DNA of 64,000 bases, from assembly GCF_019891545.1 (NCBI RefSeq), contig NZ_JAHDIU010000009.1, forward strand, positions 62,001 through 126,000, written 5' to 3'. A program made the position numbers and the translations under genes. Below are positions 26,185 to 33,681 of the stretch, one piece after another. The notes under the pieces are model-generated. The model was not told the DNA's origin and did not search any database. It saw only the letters and a program-made list of their open reading frames with translations. Position 1 is the first letter of the stretch, and every line of letters begins with the position of its first letter. The stretch comes from Flavobacterium coralii (GTDB taxonomy: Bacteria > Bacteroidota > Bacteroidia > Flavobacteriales > Flavobacteriaceae).

Positions 26185-26778
26185 ATGAAGAAGACACCTT
26201 TTTTTAGTAAAGTTTTTATGGGAGCTGCTGTGCTGTCGCTATCGTTAGGTACAGTTTCTTGTAAAGATGACAAAAATGACCCTGCTGAAGTAGCTGAAGA
26301 GCAGAACGAAGAGAAATTTGATGATAATGAGGCCAAAGAAGATGACTCAGAATACCTTGTTATGGCTGCCGAAGTAGATATGAAAGAGATAGAGCTTGGA
26401 AAACTTGCCCAGCAGAAAGCTACTAACGCAGATGTAAAAGCATATGGCCAGATGATGGTTACCGAGCACCAGAAAGCTTCAGATAAAACTAAGGAGCTTG
26501 CACAGAAAATGAATGTATCGCTGCCAATGGCACTCACAGAAAAAGGACAGGAAGCTTATGATGACCTGAATGACGAAACAGGAATGGACTTCGACAAAAA
26601 GTATATTGACATGATGGTTGATGGACACGAAAAGACTATCGACAAAATGGAAGACGCATCTGAGAATGCTAACAGCGAAGAAGTTAGGATGTGGGCTGCT
26701 AACATGCTGCCAACTTTAAGGCAACACCTTGACAGGGCTAAGCAGCTTAAAGAGCAGATGGATAATAACAACATGTAA
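26185..26778 (+). CDS. DUF4142 lipoprotein
   Basis: The 197-residue product has a lipobox (GTVSC, Cys26) followed by KDDKND, an acidic surface-export-type signal, and then an Asp/Glu-rich linker. The remainder (about 60-190) is a DUF4142 ferritin-like four-helix domain with YGQMMVTEHQKAS and DKKYIDMMVDGHEK motifs; conserved His and Glu positions suggest metal binding. The family is widespread in Bacteroidota and often stress related; the function is unproven. A 51-residue membrane protein gene follows 21 bases later. Confidence 0.88.
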   Translation: MKKTPFFSKVFMGAAVLSLSLGTVSCKDDKNDPAEVAEEQNEEKFDDNEAKEDDSEYLVMAAEVDMKEIELGKLAQQKATNADVKAYGQMMVTEHQKASDKTKELAQKMNVSLPMALTEKGQEAYDDLNDETGMDFDKKYIDMMVDGHEKTIDKMEDASENANSEEVRMWAANMLPTLRQHLDRAKQLKEQMDNNNM

Positions 26779-26799
26779 TAGTGGTATAATAAAATTGCT

Positions 26800-26955
26800 A
26801 TGAGAAATCTTTTATATATAATTGCCGTTATTCTTATTGTAGCCTGGGCTTTAGGTAGTTTTGCTTATCATGTGGGCAGTGCCCTTATACACCTGTTGCT
26901 TTTAGTAGCAGTAGTAATGATATTACTCAACTTTTTCAGGGGCAGGAGGCTCTAA
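26800..26955 (+). CDS. Very small membrane protein (lmo0937-like), 51 residues
   Basis: The frame from the ATG at 26800 encodes 51 residues with two hydrophobic helices (about 4-22 and 27-44) and a basic end (FFRGRRL). Size and the AVILIVAWALG-type first helix match the lmo0937 family of tiny membrane proteins, which are often next to stress genes. It lies 21 bases after the DUF4142 gene and just before a terminator, so it is the second gene of that unit. Confidence 0.75.
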   Translation: MRNLLYIIAVILIVAWALGSFAYHVGSALIHLLLLVAVVMILLNFFRGRRL

Positions 26956-26980
26956 CATAAACGGTAAACATAAAAAAGTA

Positions 26981-27013
26981 GCCGCCTTAGTATATACTGA
27001 GGCGGCTTTTTTA
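26981..27013. terminator. Bidirectional terminator after the small membrane protein and fadE
   Basis: GCCGCCTTAG pairs with CTGAGGCGGC (one wobble) around a 6-base loop, with a T-run on one side and an A-run on the other. It ends both convergent transcripts. Confidence 0.85.
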
Positions 27014-27035
27014 TATATTGGAATTATCAGTTTAT

Positions 27036-28826
27036 TTAGAAAGGATAACTGTTTTCTGCAACTATTTTTGCAGCAATGGTTTCTCTTAGCGCTACCACAT
27101 TTGGCAGGTTGGTATATTTTGTAAAGCGCTTTAATCCCATAAGCATCATGCGCTGCTCGTCGCCTTCGGCAAAAGAAGCTATACCTTCCTTACCTTTGGT
27201 ATTCACAAGGTCAACAGCATGATACAGGTAAAGTTTTGCCATAGCTATCTGCTCTTTTGCATTATCCTCACCTTTAGATTTGGCAAGCTTTTCAGTACGT
27301 AGTATTGCAGATTCCGCCATATAGATTTCGATAAGCATATCTGCGGCAGCCATAAGTAGTTGTTGATGCTCTTCAAGGTCAGGCCCATACTTTTGCACCG
27401 CGCTGCCGGCAACCATTAAAAAGGCTTTCTTCAGCTTGACTATCATTTCCTTCTCTTCTGCGAAAAGCTCAGAATAGTCAGGAGTATCAAATGATGGTAT
27501 TCCCATAAGTTCTTCCGCTACTTTCATGGCAGGGCCAAGCAGGTCTACATGGCCTTTCATGGCTTTTTTGATAAGCATCCCTACCGATAGCATACGGTTT
27601 ATCTCGTTCGTGCCTTCGTAGATACGGGCTATACGGGCATCTCTCCAGGCACTTTCCATAGGGGTGTCTTCGCTAAAGCCCATACCGCCAAAAATCTGGA
27701 TACCTTCGTCAGAACAATTTTGTATGTCTTCAGATACCGCTACTTTAAGTATAGAGCATTCAATGGCAAATTCCTCAACACCTTTAAGTTCGGCATCTTG
27801 GTGGCTCTCGCCGTTTGCAACACGTGCCGCAATTCGGTCTTCTATATTTTTAGCTGCACGGTAGCTGGCACTTTCACCTGCATAGCAGCTTGCTGCCATC
27901 TCGGCAAGTTTAGAACGTATAGCCCCAAAATTGGAAATAGGGGTTTTAAACTGTACCCTTTCGTTAGCATATTTAACCGAATTAGTAATAGTGCGGCGTT
28001 GTGCGTCAAGGCAGGCAGCAGCCAGTTTAATACGGCCCACGTTAAGGGCGTTCATTGCTATTTTAAAGCCATTACCGCGCTCGCTTAACATATTCTCTAC
28101 AGGCACTTTGGTCTCGTTAAAGAAAACCTGGCGGGTAGAGGAGGCCCTTATGCCCAGCTTATGTTCTTCTTCGCCAAGCGAAATACCGTTAGAAGGATCA
28201 TTTTCTACAATAAAGCCTGTAATATTTTTATCATCTTCTATACGGGCAAATACAATGAACAGGTTGCAGAACCCGGCGTTTGATATCCACATTTTTTGCC
28301 CGGTAATTTTGTAATGTGTACCATCTTCAGAAAGTACTGCCTTTGTTTTACCTGAATTGGCATCACTACCGGCACCCGGCTCTGTAAGGCAATAGGCACC
28401 AAACCATTCGCCTGAAGCAAGTTTTGGTACGTACTTTTGTTTTTGCTCTTCAGTACCGTAAAGGGTTATTGGCATGGTACCAATACCCGTATGCGCACCA
28501 AAAGCTGTAGAGAAAGAACCTGTAGCCCCGCTGATGTAATCGCATACCAGCATAGTGCTTACAAAGCCCATGCCTAGCCCTCCATACTCTTCCGGAACGG
28601 CTACACCAAGAAAGCCAAGCTCTCCTGCCTTTCGCATAGTTTCTTCAGTAAAGGCGTAATCTTTCTTTTCAAAACGTTCTTTGTTAGGCCACAGTTCGCG
28701 GTCTACAAACTCCTTAACAGAGTCGCGCATCATTAACTGCTCTTCCGAGAAATCCTCGGGAGTAAAAATATCTTCGGCTTTTGTTTCCTTAACAAGGAAC
28801 TGGCCGCCTCTGGTTATATCGCTCAT
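27036..28826 (-). CDS. fadE: Acyl-CoA dehydrogenase (FadE type)
   Basis: This FAD enzyme makes the first oxidation of fatty acyl-CoA. The 596-residue product has the acyl-CoA dehydrogenase core (about 20-420) with the FAD-binding WISNAGF and catalytic-base region RIYEGTNEINRM, plus an extra C-terminal helical region (about 430-590) as in long-chain ACAD9/VLCAD-like enzymes. It is the last gene of a fadN-fadA-fadE order known from Bacillus. Here a four-helix-bundle gene separates fadA from fadE. Confidence 0.95.
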   Translation of the reverse strand: MSDITRGGQFLVKETKAEDIFTPEDFSEEQLMMRDSVKEFVDRELWPNKERFEKKDYAFTEETMRKAGELGFLGVAVPEEYGGLGMGFVSTMLVCDYISGATGSFSTAFGAHTGIGTMPITLYGTEEQKQKYVPKLASGEWFGAYCLTEPGAGSDANSGKTKAVLSEDGTHYKITGQKMWISNAGFCNLFIVFARIEDDKNITGFIVENDPSNGISLGEEEHKLGIRASSTRQVFFNETKVPVENMLSERGNGFKIAMNALNVGRIKLAAACLDAQRRTITNSVKYANERVQFKTPISNFGAIRSKLAEMAASCYAGESASYRAAKNIEDRIAARVANGESHQDAELKGVEEFAIECSILKVAVSEDIQNCSDEGIQIFGGMGFSEDTPMESAWRDARIARIYEGTNEINRMLSVGMLIKKAMKGHVDLLGPAMKVAEELMGIPSFDTPDYSELFAEEKEMIVKLKKAFLMVAGSAVQKYGPDLEEHQQLLMAAADMLIEIYMAESAILRTEKLAKSKGEDNAKEQIAMAKLYLYHAVDLVNTKGKEGIASFAEGDEQRMMLMGLKRFTKYTNLPNVVALRETIAAKIVAENSYPF

Positions 28827-28847
28827 AATATTTTATTTTAAATGTTG

Positions 28848-29246
28848 AATTATAAATTTTAAATGCGATTAGCTGTCACACTTTCCTGTGAAGTCTTAAT
28901 TATTTTAGTTATAATATTTATGATATGATCTATATCTGAAAGCTGTTGGGCTACAGAGATATTTGTAATGTCAGACTTATCCAAAAGCCTCAGCCAATAT
29001 TTAGTCTCTCTTGCTTCTTTAGATGCAATAGCCATTTTAGATATGAAATCTCGTCTTGATTGTGCGGCGATACCCTCTTCGACGTTTGCCCCTATACTTG
29101 TGCCGCAACGCAATAATTGTTTTGAAATAATGAATTCATTTTCATTTTTCAATTGTTTATAAAGGTTAATGACCTGCAAGGCAAAATCAAATGTCTTTAT
29201 CGCAATGACATTTTCCTTCATAATTCAAAATTTAAAATTCATAATT
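28848..29246. mobile_element. Cassette bounded by 17-bp inverted repeats, carrying the S23 gene
   Basis: AATTATAAATTTTAAAT at 28848-28864 and the complement of AATTATGAATTTTAAAT at 29230-29246 are inverted repeats with 16 of 17 bases matching. They frame the four-helix-bundle gene exactly: one overlaps its stop codon, the other abuts the stop of fadA. The AT-rich ends and the gene family, usually found as a mobile insert in 23S rRNA, suggest a cassette insertion into the fad operon. AT-only arms reduce the weight of the match, so this is a hypothesis. Confidence 0.5.
28859..29221 (-). CDS. Four-helix-bundle (S23/intervening-sequence-type) protein
   Basis: The 120-residue product belongs to the S23/IVP four-helix bundle family, marked by SKQLLRCGTSIGANVEEG and SRRDFISKMAIASKEARET, with WLRLL after it. 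In several bacteria such proteins are encoded in 23S rRNA intervening sequences; stand-alone copies are common in Bacteroidota and their role is unknown. No rRNA is near. It is in the same direction as the surrounding beta-oxidation genes and would be carried on their transcript. Inverted repeats flank it. Confidence 0.9.
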   Translation of the reverse strand: MKENVIAIKTFDFALQVINLYKQLKNENEFIISKQLLRCGTSIGANVEEGIAAQSRRDFISKMAIASKEARETKYWLRLLDKSDITNISVAQQLSDIDHIINIITKIIKTSQESVTANRI

Positions 29247-30427
29247 TAGAATATTTCATATATCCCCGCAGCACCCTGCCCGGTACCCACACACATGGTT
29301 ACCATACCATATTTGTTGCCGCGGCGTTTCATTTCGTCAAATAGCTGAACCGAAAGCTTAGCCCCTGTACAGCCCAGTGGATGGCCTAAAGCAATAGCAC
29401 CGCCGTTAACATTCAGTATGTCAGTATTTATGCCCAACTCGCGCACTACTGCAAGCGACTGCGATGCAAAGGCTTCGTTAAGTTCTATCAGCTCAATGTC
29501 TTCAATTTTTTTGTCGGCAAGTCTCAAAGCTTTAGGTATGGCTTTAACAGGGCCTATACCCATAATACGTGGTTCTACACCAGCCGCAGCATAGCTTACC
29601 AGCCTTGCAATCGGTTCAAGGTTAAGCTCTTTAACCATTTCTTCGCTCATAACCATTACAAAAGCTGCACCGTCACTCATTTGCGATGAGGTACCTGCCG
29701 TTACCGAACCATCGGCGGCAAAGACAGGTTTAAGCCTGCCGAGTGCTTCGACAGATGTGTCAGCCCTCGGGCCTTCATCTTTGGTTACCGTGTAGCTTCT
29801 GGTGGCTTTTTTGCCGTTACCATCAACATAAGTTTCCTCAACGGTAATAGGTACTATCTGTTTGTCGAATTTACCTTCGGCCTGGGCTTTAAGAGCTTTT
29901 TGGTGCGACTCATATCCAAACATGTCCTGGTCTTCACGGCTCACATTATATTTTTTAGCAACTGCTTCTGCTGTAAGCCCCATACCCCAGTAATAATCTT
30001 CATGCCCGTTTTTGGCAGCCTGGTAGTCTGGCACCGGTTTGTAGCCCCCCATTGGTATGTAGCTCATACTCTCGGCGCCACCTGCTATAATACAGTCGGC
30101 CATACCATTCTGTATCTTGGCTGTAGCTATAGCTATGGTTTCAAGCCCCGAAGCACAATAACGGTTTACCGTTACACCCGGAACATCTTCCACCTTAAGC
30201 CCCATAAGCGAAATAAGGCGTGCAAAGTTGAGTCCCTGCTCGGCTTCGGGCATGGCATTGCCAACAATAACGTCGTCTATCCTTGTTTTATCGAGTTGTG
30301 GCAGCTCATCCATCATATACTGGATTGTCTCTGCCGCCAGCTCATCCGGCCTCTTGAACCGGAAAACCCCTTTGGGCGCTTTGCCCACTGCGGTCCTGTA
30401 TGCTTTTACTATGTATGCTGTTTTCAT
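29246..30427 (-). CDS. fadA: Acetyl-CoA acyltransferase (thiolase)
   Basis: Thiolase cleaves 3-oxoacyl-CoA to acetyl-CoA in beta-oxidation. The 393-residue protein has the nucleophile Cys91 in [12 protein letters not shown], the active-site His in [12 protein letters not shown] and the second Cys in MCVGTGQG. I start at the ATG at 30427 ([12 protein letters not shown]), which fits the family; a longer start at 30448 would begin inside the inverted-repeat element. Gene order fadN-fadA-fadE points to long-chain fatty acid degradation. Confidence 0.95.
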   Translation of the reverse strand: MKTAYIVKAYRTAVGKAPKGVFRFKRPDELAAETIQYMMDELPQLDKTRIDDVIVGNAMPEAEQGLNFARLISLMGLKVEDVPGVTVNRYCASGLETIAIATAKIQNGMADCIIAGGAESMSYIPMGGYKPVPDYQAAKNGHEDYYWGMGLTAEAVAKKYNVSREDQDMFGYESHQKALKAQAEGKFDKQIVPITVEETYVDGNGKKATRSYTVTKDEGPRADTSVEALGRLKPVFAADGSVTAGTSSQMSDGAAFVMVMSEEMVKELNLEPIARLVSYAAAGVEPRIMGIGPVKAIPKALRLADKKIEDIELIELNEAFASQSLAVVRELGINTDILNVNGGAIALGHPLGCTGAKLSVQLFDEMKRRGNKYGMVTMCVGTGQGAAGIYEIF

Positions 30428-30432
30428 TATCT

Positions 30433-30549
30433 GCCCCCTGTCCCCCAAAGGGGGAATTCCTATCAGGGGTCAATAGGATTTTATGATTAACCTCACAAGA
30501 GGAGTATGTATAAGAACATCATTAATTCCCCCTTTGGGGGTTAGGGGGC
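30433..30549. repeat. 117-bp inverted-repeat element between fadN and fadA
   Basis: Two 26-bp arms (30433-30458 and 30524-30549) are inverted copies with 24 of 26 bases matching and a CCCCCAAAGGGGG core that is itself a palindrome. They enclose a 65-base AT-richer centre. The element occupies the whole gap between the fadN stop (3 bases away) and the fadA start (5 bases away). Such GC-rich palindromic elements are found scattered in flavobacterial genomes; here it will form a strong hairpin in the operon mRNA. Confidence 0.85.
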
Positions 30550-30552
30550 TAT

Positions 30553-32943
30553 TTAATTTCTCAACGGTTTCCCCTTGGTCAACATATGCTGAATACGTTC
30601 AAGCGTTTTGCGTTCGCCGCAAAGTGATAAAAACGCTTCACGTTCCAGGTCAAGCAGGTACTGTTCGCTCACAAAAGTCGATTCGCTCAGGTCGCCGCCT
30701 GCCATTACATAGGCCAGCTTGTTGGCTATTTTCTTATCGTGTTCGCTGATGTAATTACCGGCTTCCATACTATCGGTCCCCACAAGGAACATACCCAGTG
30801 CCTGCTTGCCCAGTACTTTTACATCGGTGCGTTTTATTGGCTGTGTGTAACCTGCCTCGGCCAGTAGTTTTGCATACTTTTTAGCTTCTGCAAGTTGCCT
30901 GTCTTTATTCACTACAATAACGTCTTTCCCTTTTTGCAATATGCCGGTGTCAAAAGCTTCGTAAGCCGAGGTAGATACCTTAGCCATTGCTACGGCAAGG
31001 AAATATTCCTGTAATACGTTAAGCTCCACATCATTTTTATGGAAATTATCCGCAGCGCGCAGTGCCATCTCTTTAGAGCCACCGCCGCCCGGTATTACGC
31101 CCACACCAAATTCAACAAGGCCTATATAAGTTTCAGCCGCCGCTACTACTTTATCAGCGTGCATGCTCATTTCGCAGCCACCGCCCAGTGTCATGCCGTG
31201 TGGTGCCACTACAACCGGAATAGCCGAGTAGCGCACACGCATCATTGTGTCCTGGAACATTTTGATAGCCATATTCAGCTCATCATATTCCTGCTCTACC
31301 GCCATCATGAATATCATCCCGATATTGGCACCCACACTAAAGTTGGCTGCCTGATTGCCTATTACAAGCCCATCATACTCTTTCTCGGCAAGGTCTATGG
31401 CTTTGTTGATGCCCTGAAGCACACCGCCGCCAATGGTATTCATCTTAGAGCGGAACTCAAGGTTCAGTATACCATCGCCCAAATCCTGTATTATAGCATC
31501 GCTGTTGCTCCATACCTTTTTGCTTTCGCGGATGTTGTTCAGGATAATAAAGGCATCCTGCCCCGGTACTTTTTTCTGCGATTTAGACTGCAGGTCGTAG
31601 TAGTACGTATTACCGTCTTTCACGGTATAGAAACTGTTGTTGCCCGAAGCCAACATATCGTTAACCCACTGAGCCGGTTCAAGCCCTTCAGCTTTTATTA
31701 TTTCGATACCTTTTTCTACACCAACGGCATCCCATATTTCAAACGGGCCATTCTCCCAGCCGAAACCGGCTTTCATGGCATCATCTATTTTATAAAGGTC
31801 GTCGGTAATTTCAGGAATGCGGTGCGACACATAAGCAAACATCCCCGCAAAGTTTTTACGGTAAAACTCGCCTGCCTTGTCAGTGCCTTTCACAAGAACC
31901 TTAAAGCGGTCAATCGGCCTGTCTATGGTTTTGGTTTGCTCAAGAGTGGCAAAAGAAGCTTTTTTCTGAGGGCGGTATTCCAGCGTATCAAGGTCGAGCG
32001 CCAAGATATCTTTATCTACTTTTTTATAGAAGCCCTGCCCGGTTTTGCTGCCCAGCCATTTGTTCTCCATCATTTTGCTGATGAACTCCGGCAACTTGAA
32101 CAAATCGTGCTGCTCATCATCCGGCACATTTTCATACAACCCGTTGGCCACGTGTACCAGCGTATCAAGCCCTACAACATCTACCGTGCGGAAGGTTGCC
32201 GACTTTGGCCTGCCAATAACCGGCCCCGTTAGTTTATCAACTTCTTCGATAGTAAGCCCCATTTCCTTAACCTGGTGGAAAAGGCTCATGATGCCATAAA
32301 TACCAATACGGTTACCAATAAATGCTGGGGTGTCTTTGGCTACTACCGAGGTTTTACCCAGGAATTTTTCGCCGTAGTTATTTAAGAAGTCCAGCACTTC
32401 TACTGAAGTTTCAGGACCAGGGATTATTTCGAAAAGTTTAAGGTAGCGCGGCGGGTTAAAGAAGTGTGTGCCGCAAAAATGCTTTTTAAAGTCCTCGCTG
32501 CGGCCTTCGCTCATAAAGTGGATAGGAATGCCAGAGGTGTTGGAAGTTATCAGTGTGCCCGGCCTGCGGTGTTTTTCTACCTGCTCAAACACTTTCTGTT
32601 TAATATCCAACCTTTCTACCACAACTTCTATAATCCAGTCGGCTTCGGCAATTTTAGGCATATCATCATCCATATTGCCTGTTTTAATTCGCGATGCAAA
32701 CTTTTGGTGGTAAATAGGAGAGGGTTTCGATTTCAGCGCATTTGCCAAATGCTCGTTTACCAGGCGGTTCTTTACGGCTTTGTCCTGTAACGACAGGCCT
32801 TTTTTCTGCTCCGCTTCGGTAAGTTCTTTAGGGGCAATGTCCAGTAAAAGTACTTCGACCCCGATGTTGGCAAAATGGCAGGCAATGCCTGAACCCATTA
32901 TGCCCGAACCTAAAACGGCAACCTTTTTAATTATGCGTTTCAT
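30553..32943 (-). CDS. fadN: 3-hydroxyacyl-CoA dehydrogenase / enoyl-CoA hydratase fusion
   Basis: This 796-residue bifunctional enzyme hydrates enoyl-CoA and oxidises 3-hydroxyacyl-CoA. Unlike FadB, the dehydrogenase comes first: NAD-binding VAVLGSGIMGSGIACHF at the N-terminus, dehydrogenase domains to about residue 420, then the crotonase domain with LGGGCEMSMHAD and GVIPGGGGSKEMA (about 560-620). That order is the FadN type of Bacillus. It is the first structural gene of the fad operon and is preceded by a MarR regulator 39 bases upstream. Confidence 0.95.
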   Translation of the reverse strand: MKRIIKKVAVLGSGIMGSGIACHFANIGVEVLLLDIAPKELTEAEQKKGLSLQDKAVKNRLVNEHLANALKSKPSPIYHQKFASRIKTGNMDDDMPKIAEADWIIEVVVERLDIKQKVFEQVEKHRRPGTLITSNTSGIPIHFMSEGRSEDFKKHFCGTHFFNPPRYLKLFEIIPGPETSVEVLDFLNNYGEKFLGKTSVVAKDTPAFIGNRIGIYGIMSLFHQVKEMGLTIEEVDKLTGPVIGRPKSATFRTVDVVGLDTLVHVANGLYENVPDDEQHDLFKLPEFISKMMENKWLGSKTGQGFYKKVDKDILALDLDTLEYRPQKKASFATLEQTKTIDRPIDRFKVLVKGTDKAGEFYRKNFAGMFAYVSHRIPEITDDLYKIDDAMKAGFGWENGPFEIWDAVGVEKGIEIIKAEGLEPAQWVNDMLASGNNSFYTVKDGNTYYYDLQSKSQKKVPGQDAFIILNNIRESKKVWSNSDAIIQDLGDGILNLEFRSKMNTIGGGVLQGINKAIDLAEKEYDGLVIGNQAANFSVGANIGMIFMMAVEQEYDELNMAIKMFQDTMMRVRYSAIPVVVAPHGMTLGGGCEMSMHADKVVAAAETYIGLVEFGVGVIPGGGGSKEMALRAADNFHKNDVELNVLQEYFLAVAMAKVSTSAYEAFDTGILQKGKDVIVVNKDRQLAEAKKYAKLLAEAGYTQPIKRTDVKVLGKQALGMFLVGTDSMEAGNYISEHDKKIANKLAYVMAGGDLSESTFVSEQYLLDLEREAFLSLCGERKTLERIQHMLTKGKPLRN

Positions 32944-32982
32944 GTTTCATTTATAGTTTTTTGGTTAGGCTTATAAAGCCTG

Positions 32983-33444
32983 TTATTTGGTATTAGCTGT
33001 TGTTTCTTCGTTGTTAAACACCTGCTTTTCAGAAATCAGGTTGTTTATAAGTTCGGCCACTTCTATAAAGTGATCCATTTTTTCCTGAGATACATGTTGT
33101 TTTACTACCTCATTAAATTTTAAAACCGTGTTTTTAGAGAGTTCCCTTTTTTCAAGCCCCAGCTTAGTGAGCTTTATTATTACGCCCCTGCCGTCAACAG
33201 GGTTCTTCTTGCGTACTATAAGCCCTTTGTCCTCCATCGATTTTAAGGTGCGCGTAAGGCTTGTTGGCTCCATACCCATCTGTGGCCCCAGGGCGGTAGA
33301 TGATATGCCGTTTTCTTTATCAATAGATAAAAGGGCAAAGCCTATAGACATGGTTGCGCCATATTTACCGGCTTCCTCATTATACATCCGTGCTACTGCC
33401 TGCCATGTGGCCCTCAGTATATAGTCGATTGTCTTCTCTTTCAT
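32983..33444 (-). CDS. MarR-family transcriptional regulator
   Basis: The 153-residue protein has the MarR winged helix-turn-helix (about 35-105; STALGPQMGMEPTSLTRTLKSMED and the wing NPVDGRGVIIKLT) with flanking dimerisation helices. It is the first gene of the fadN-fadA-fadE unit, 39 bases before fadN, so it most likely controls beta-oxidation in response to an acyl-CoA or fatty acid. A palindrome lies just upstream of its own -7 box and is a good candidate operator. Confidence 0.92.
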   Translation of the reverse strand: MKEKTIDYILRATWQAVARMYNEEAGKYGATMSIGFALLSIDKENGISSTALGPQMGMEPTSLTRTLKSMEDKGLIVRKKNPVDGRGVIIKLTKLGLEKRELSKNTVLKFNEVVKQHVSQEKMDHFIEVAELINNLISEKQVFNNEETTANTK

Positions 33445-33458
33445 GTAGCTGTGTTTTT

Positions 33459-33495
33459 CAAAGATAAGAAAAATTTAGTATGCACGCATATTAAA
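33459..33495 (-). promoter_or_regulatory. marR-fad promoter with candidate MarR operator
   Basis: A -7 box TATCTTTG (minus strand, 33459-33466) lies 15 bases before the marR ATG. Just upstream, 33474-33495 forms a near-perfect 22-bp palindrome with core TATGC-AC-GCATA and outer TTTA/TTAAA. Its size and place, over the upstream promoter region, fit a MarR dimer site for self-control. Confidence 0.6.
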
Positions 33496-33591
33496 TTTAA
33501 ATTTTTATTTTAAAAAATTATTAAGAATGTTATTTGTTTGATGATGCTTTACTGTAAATATAGCAATAAAAGCCAATTTATGCCAATAAAA

Positions 33592-33619
33592 TACCCCTTA
33601 AGCATATGCCGAAGGGGTA
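33592..33619 (-). terminator. Terminator of the beta-barrel receptor gene
   Basis: TACCCCTT pairs with AAGGGGTA around a 12-base loop, 63 bases past the stop of the outer-membrane protein gene. Confidence 0.65.
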
Positions 33620-33681
33620 CACAACTAACTAAACTAAATGTATGAAAAACGTTCCTTGATTGATGGAAAGGAAACTCTTGA

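Noticed and set aside
30427-30448. Longer N-terminus for the thiolase
   Set aside because: The extra residues come from the inverted-repeat element and have no counterpart in thiolases.
31039-32232. A 397-codon open frame on the plus strand opposite fadN
   Set aside because: It mirrors the codon use of fadN, has no family signature and no start context; fadN on the minus strand is certain.
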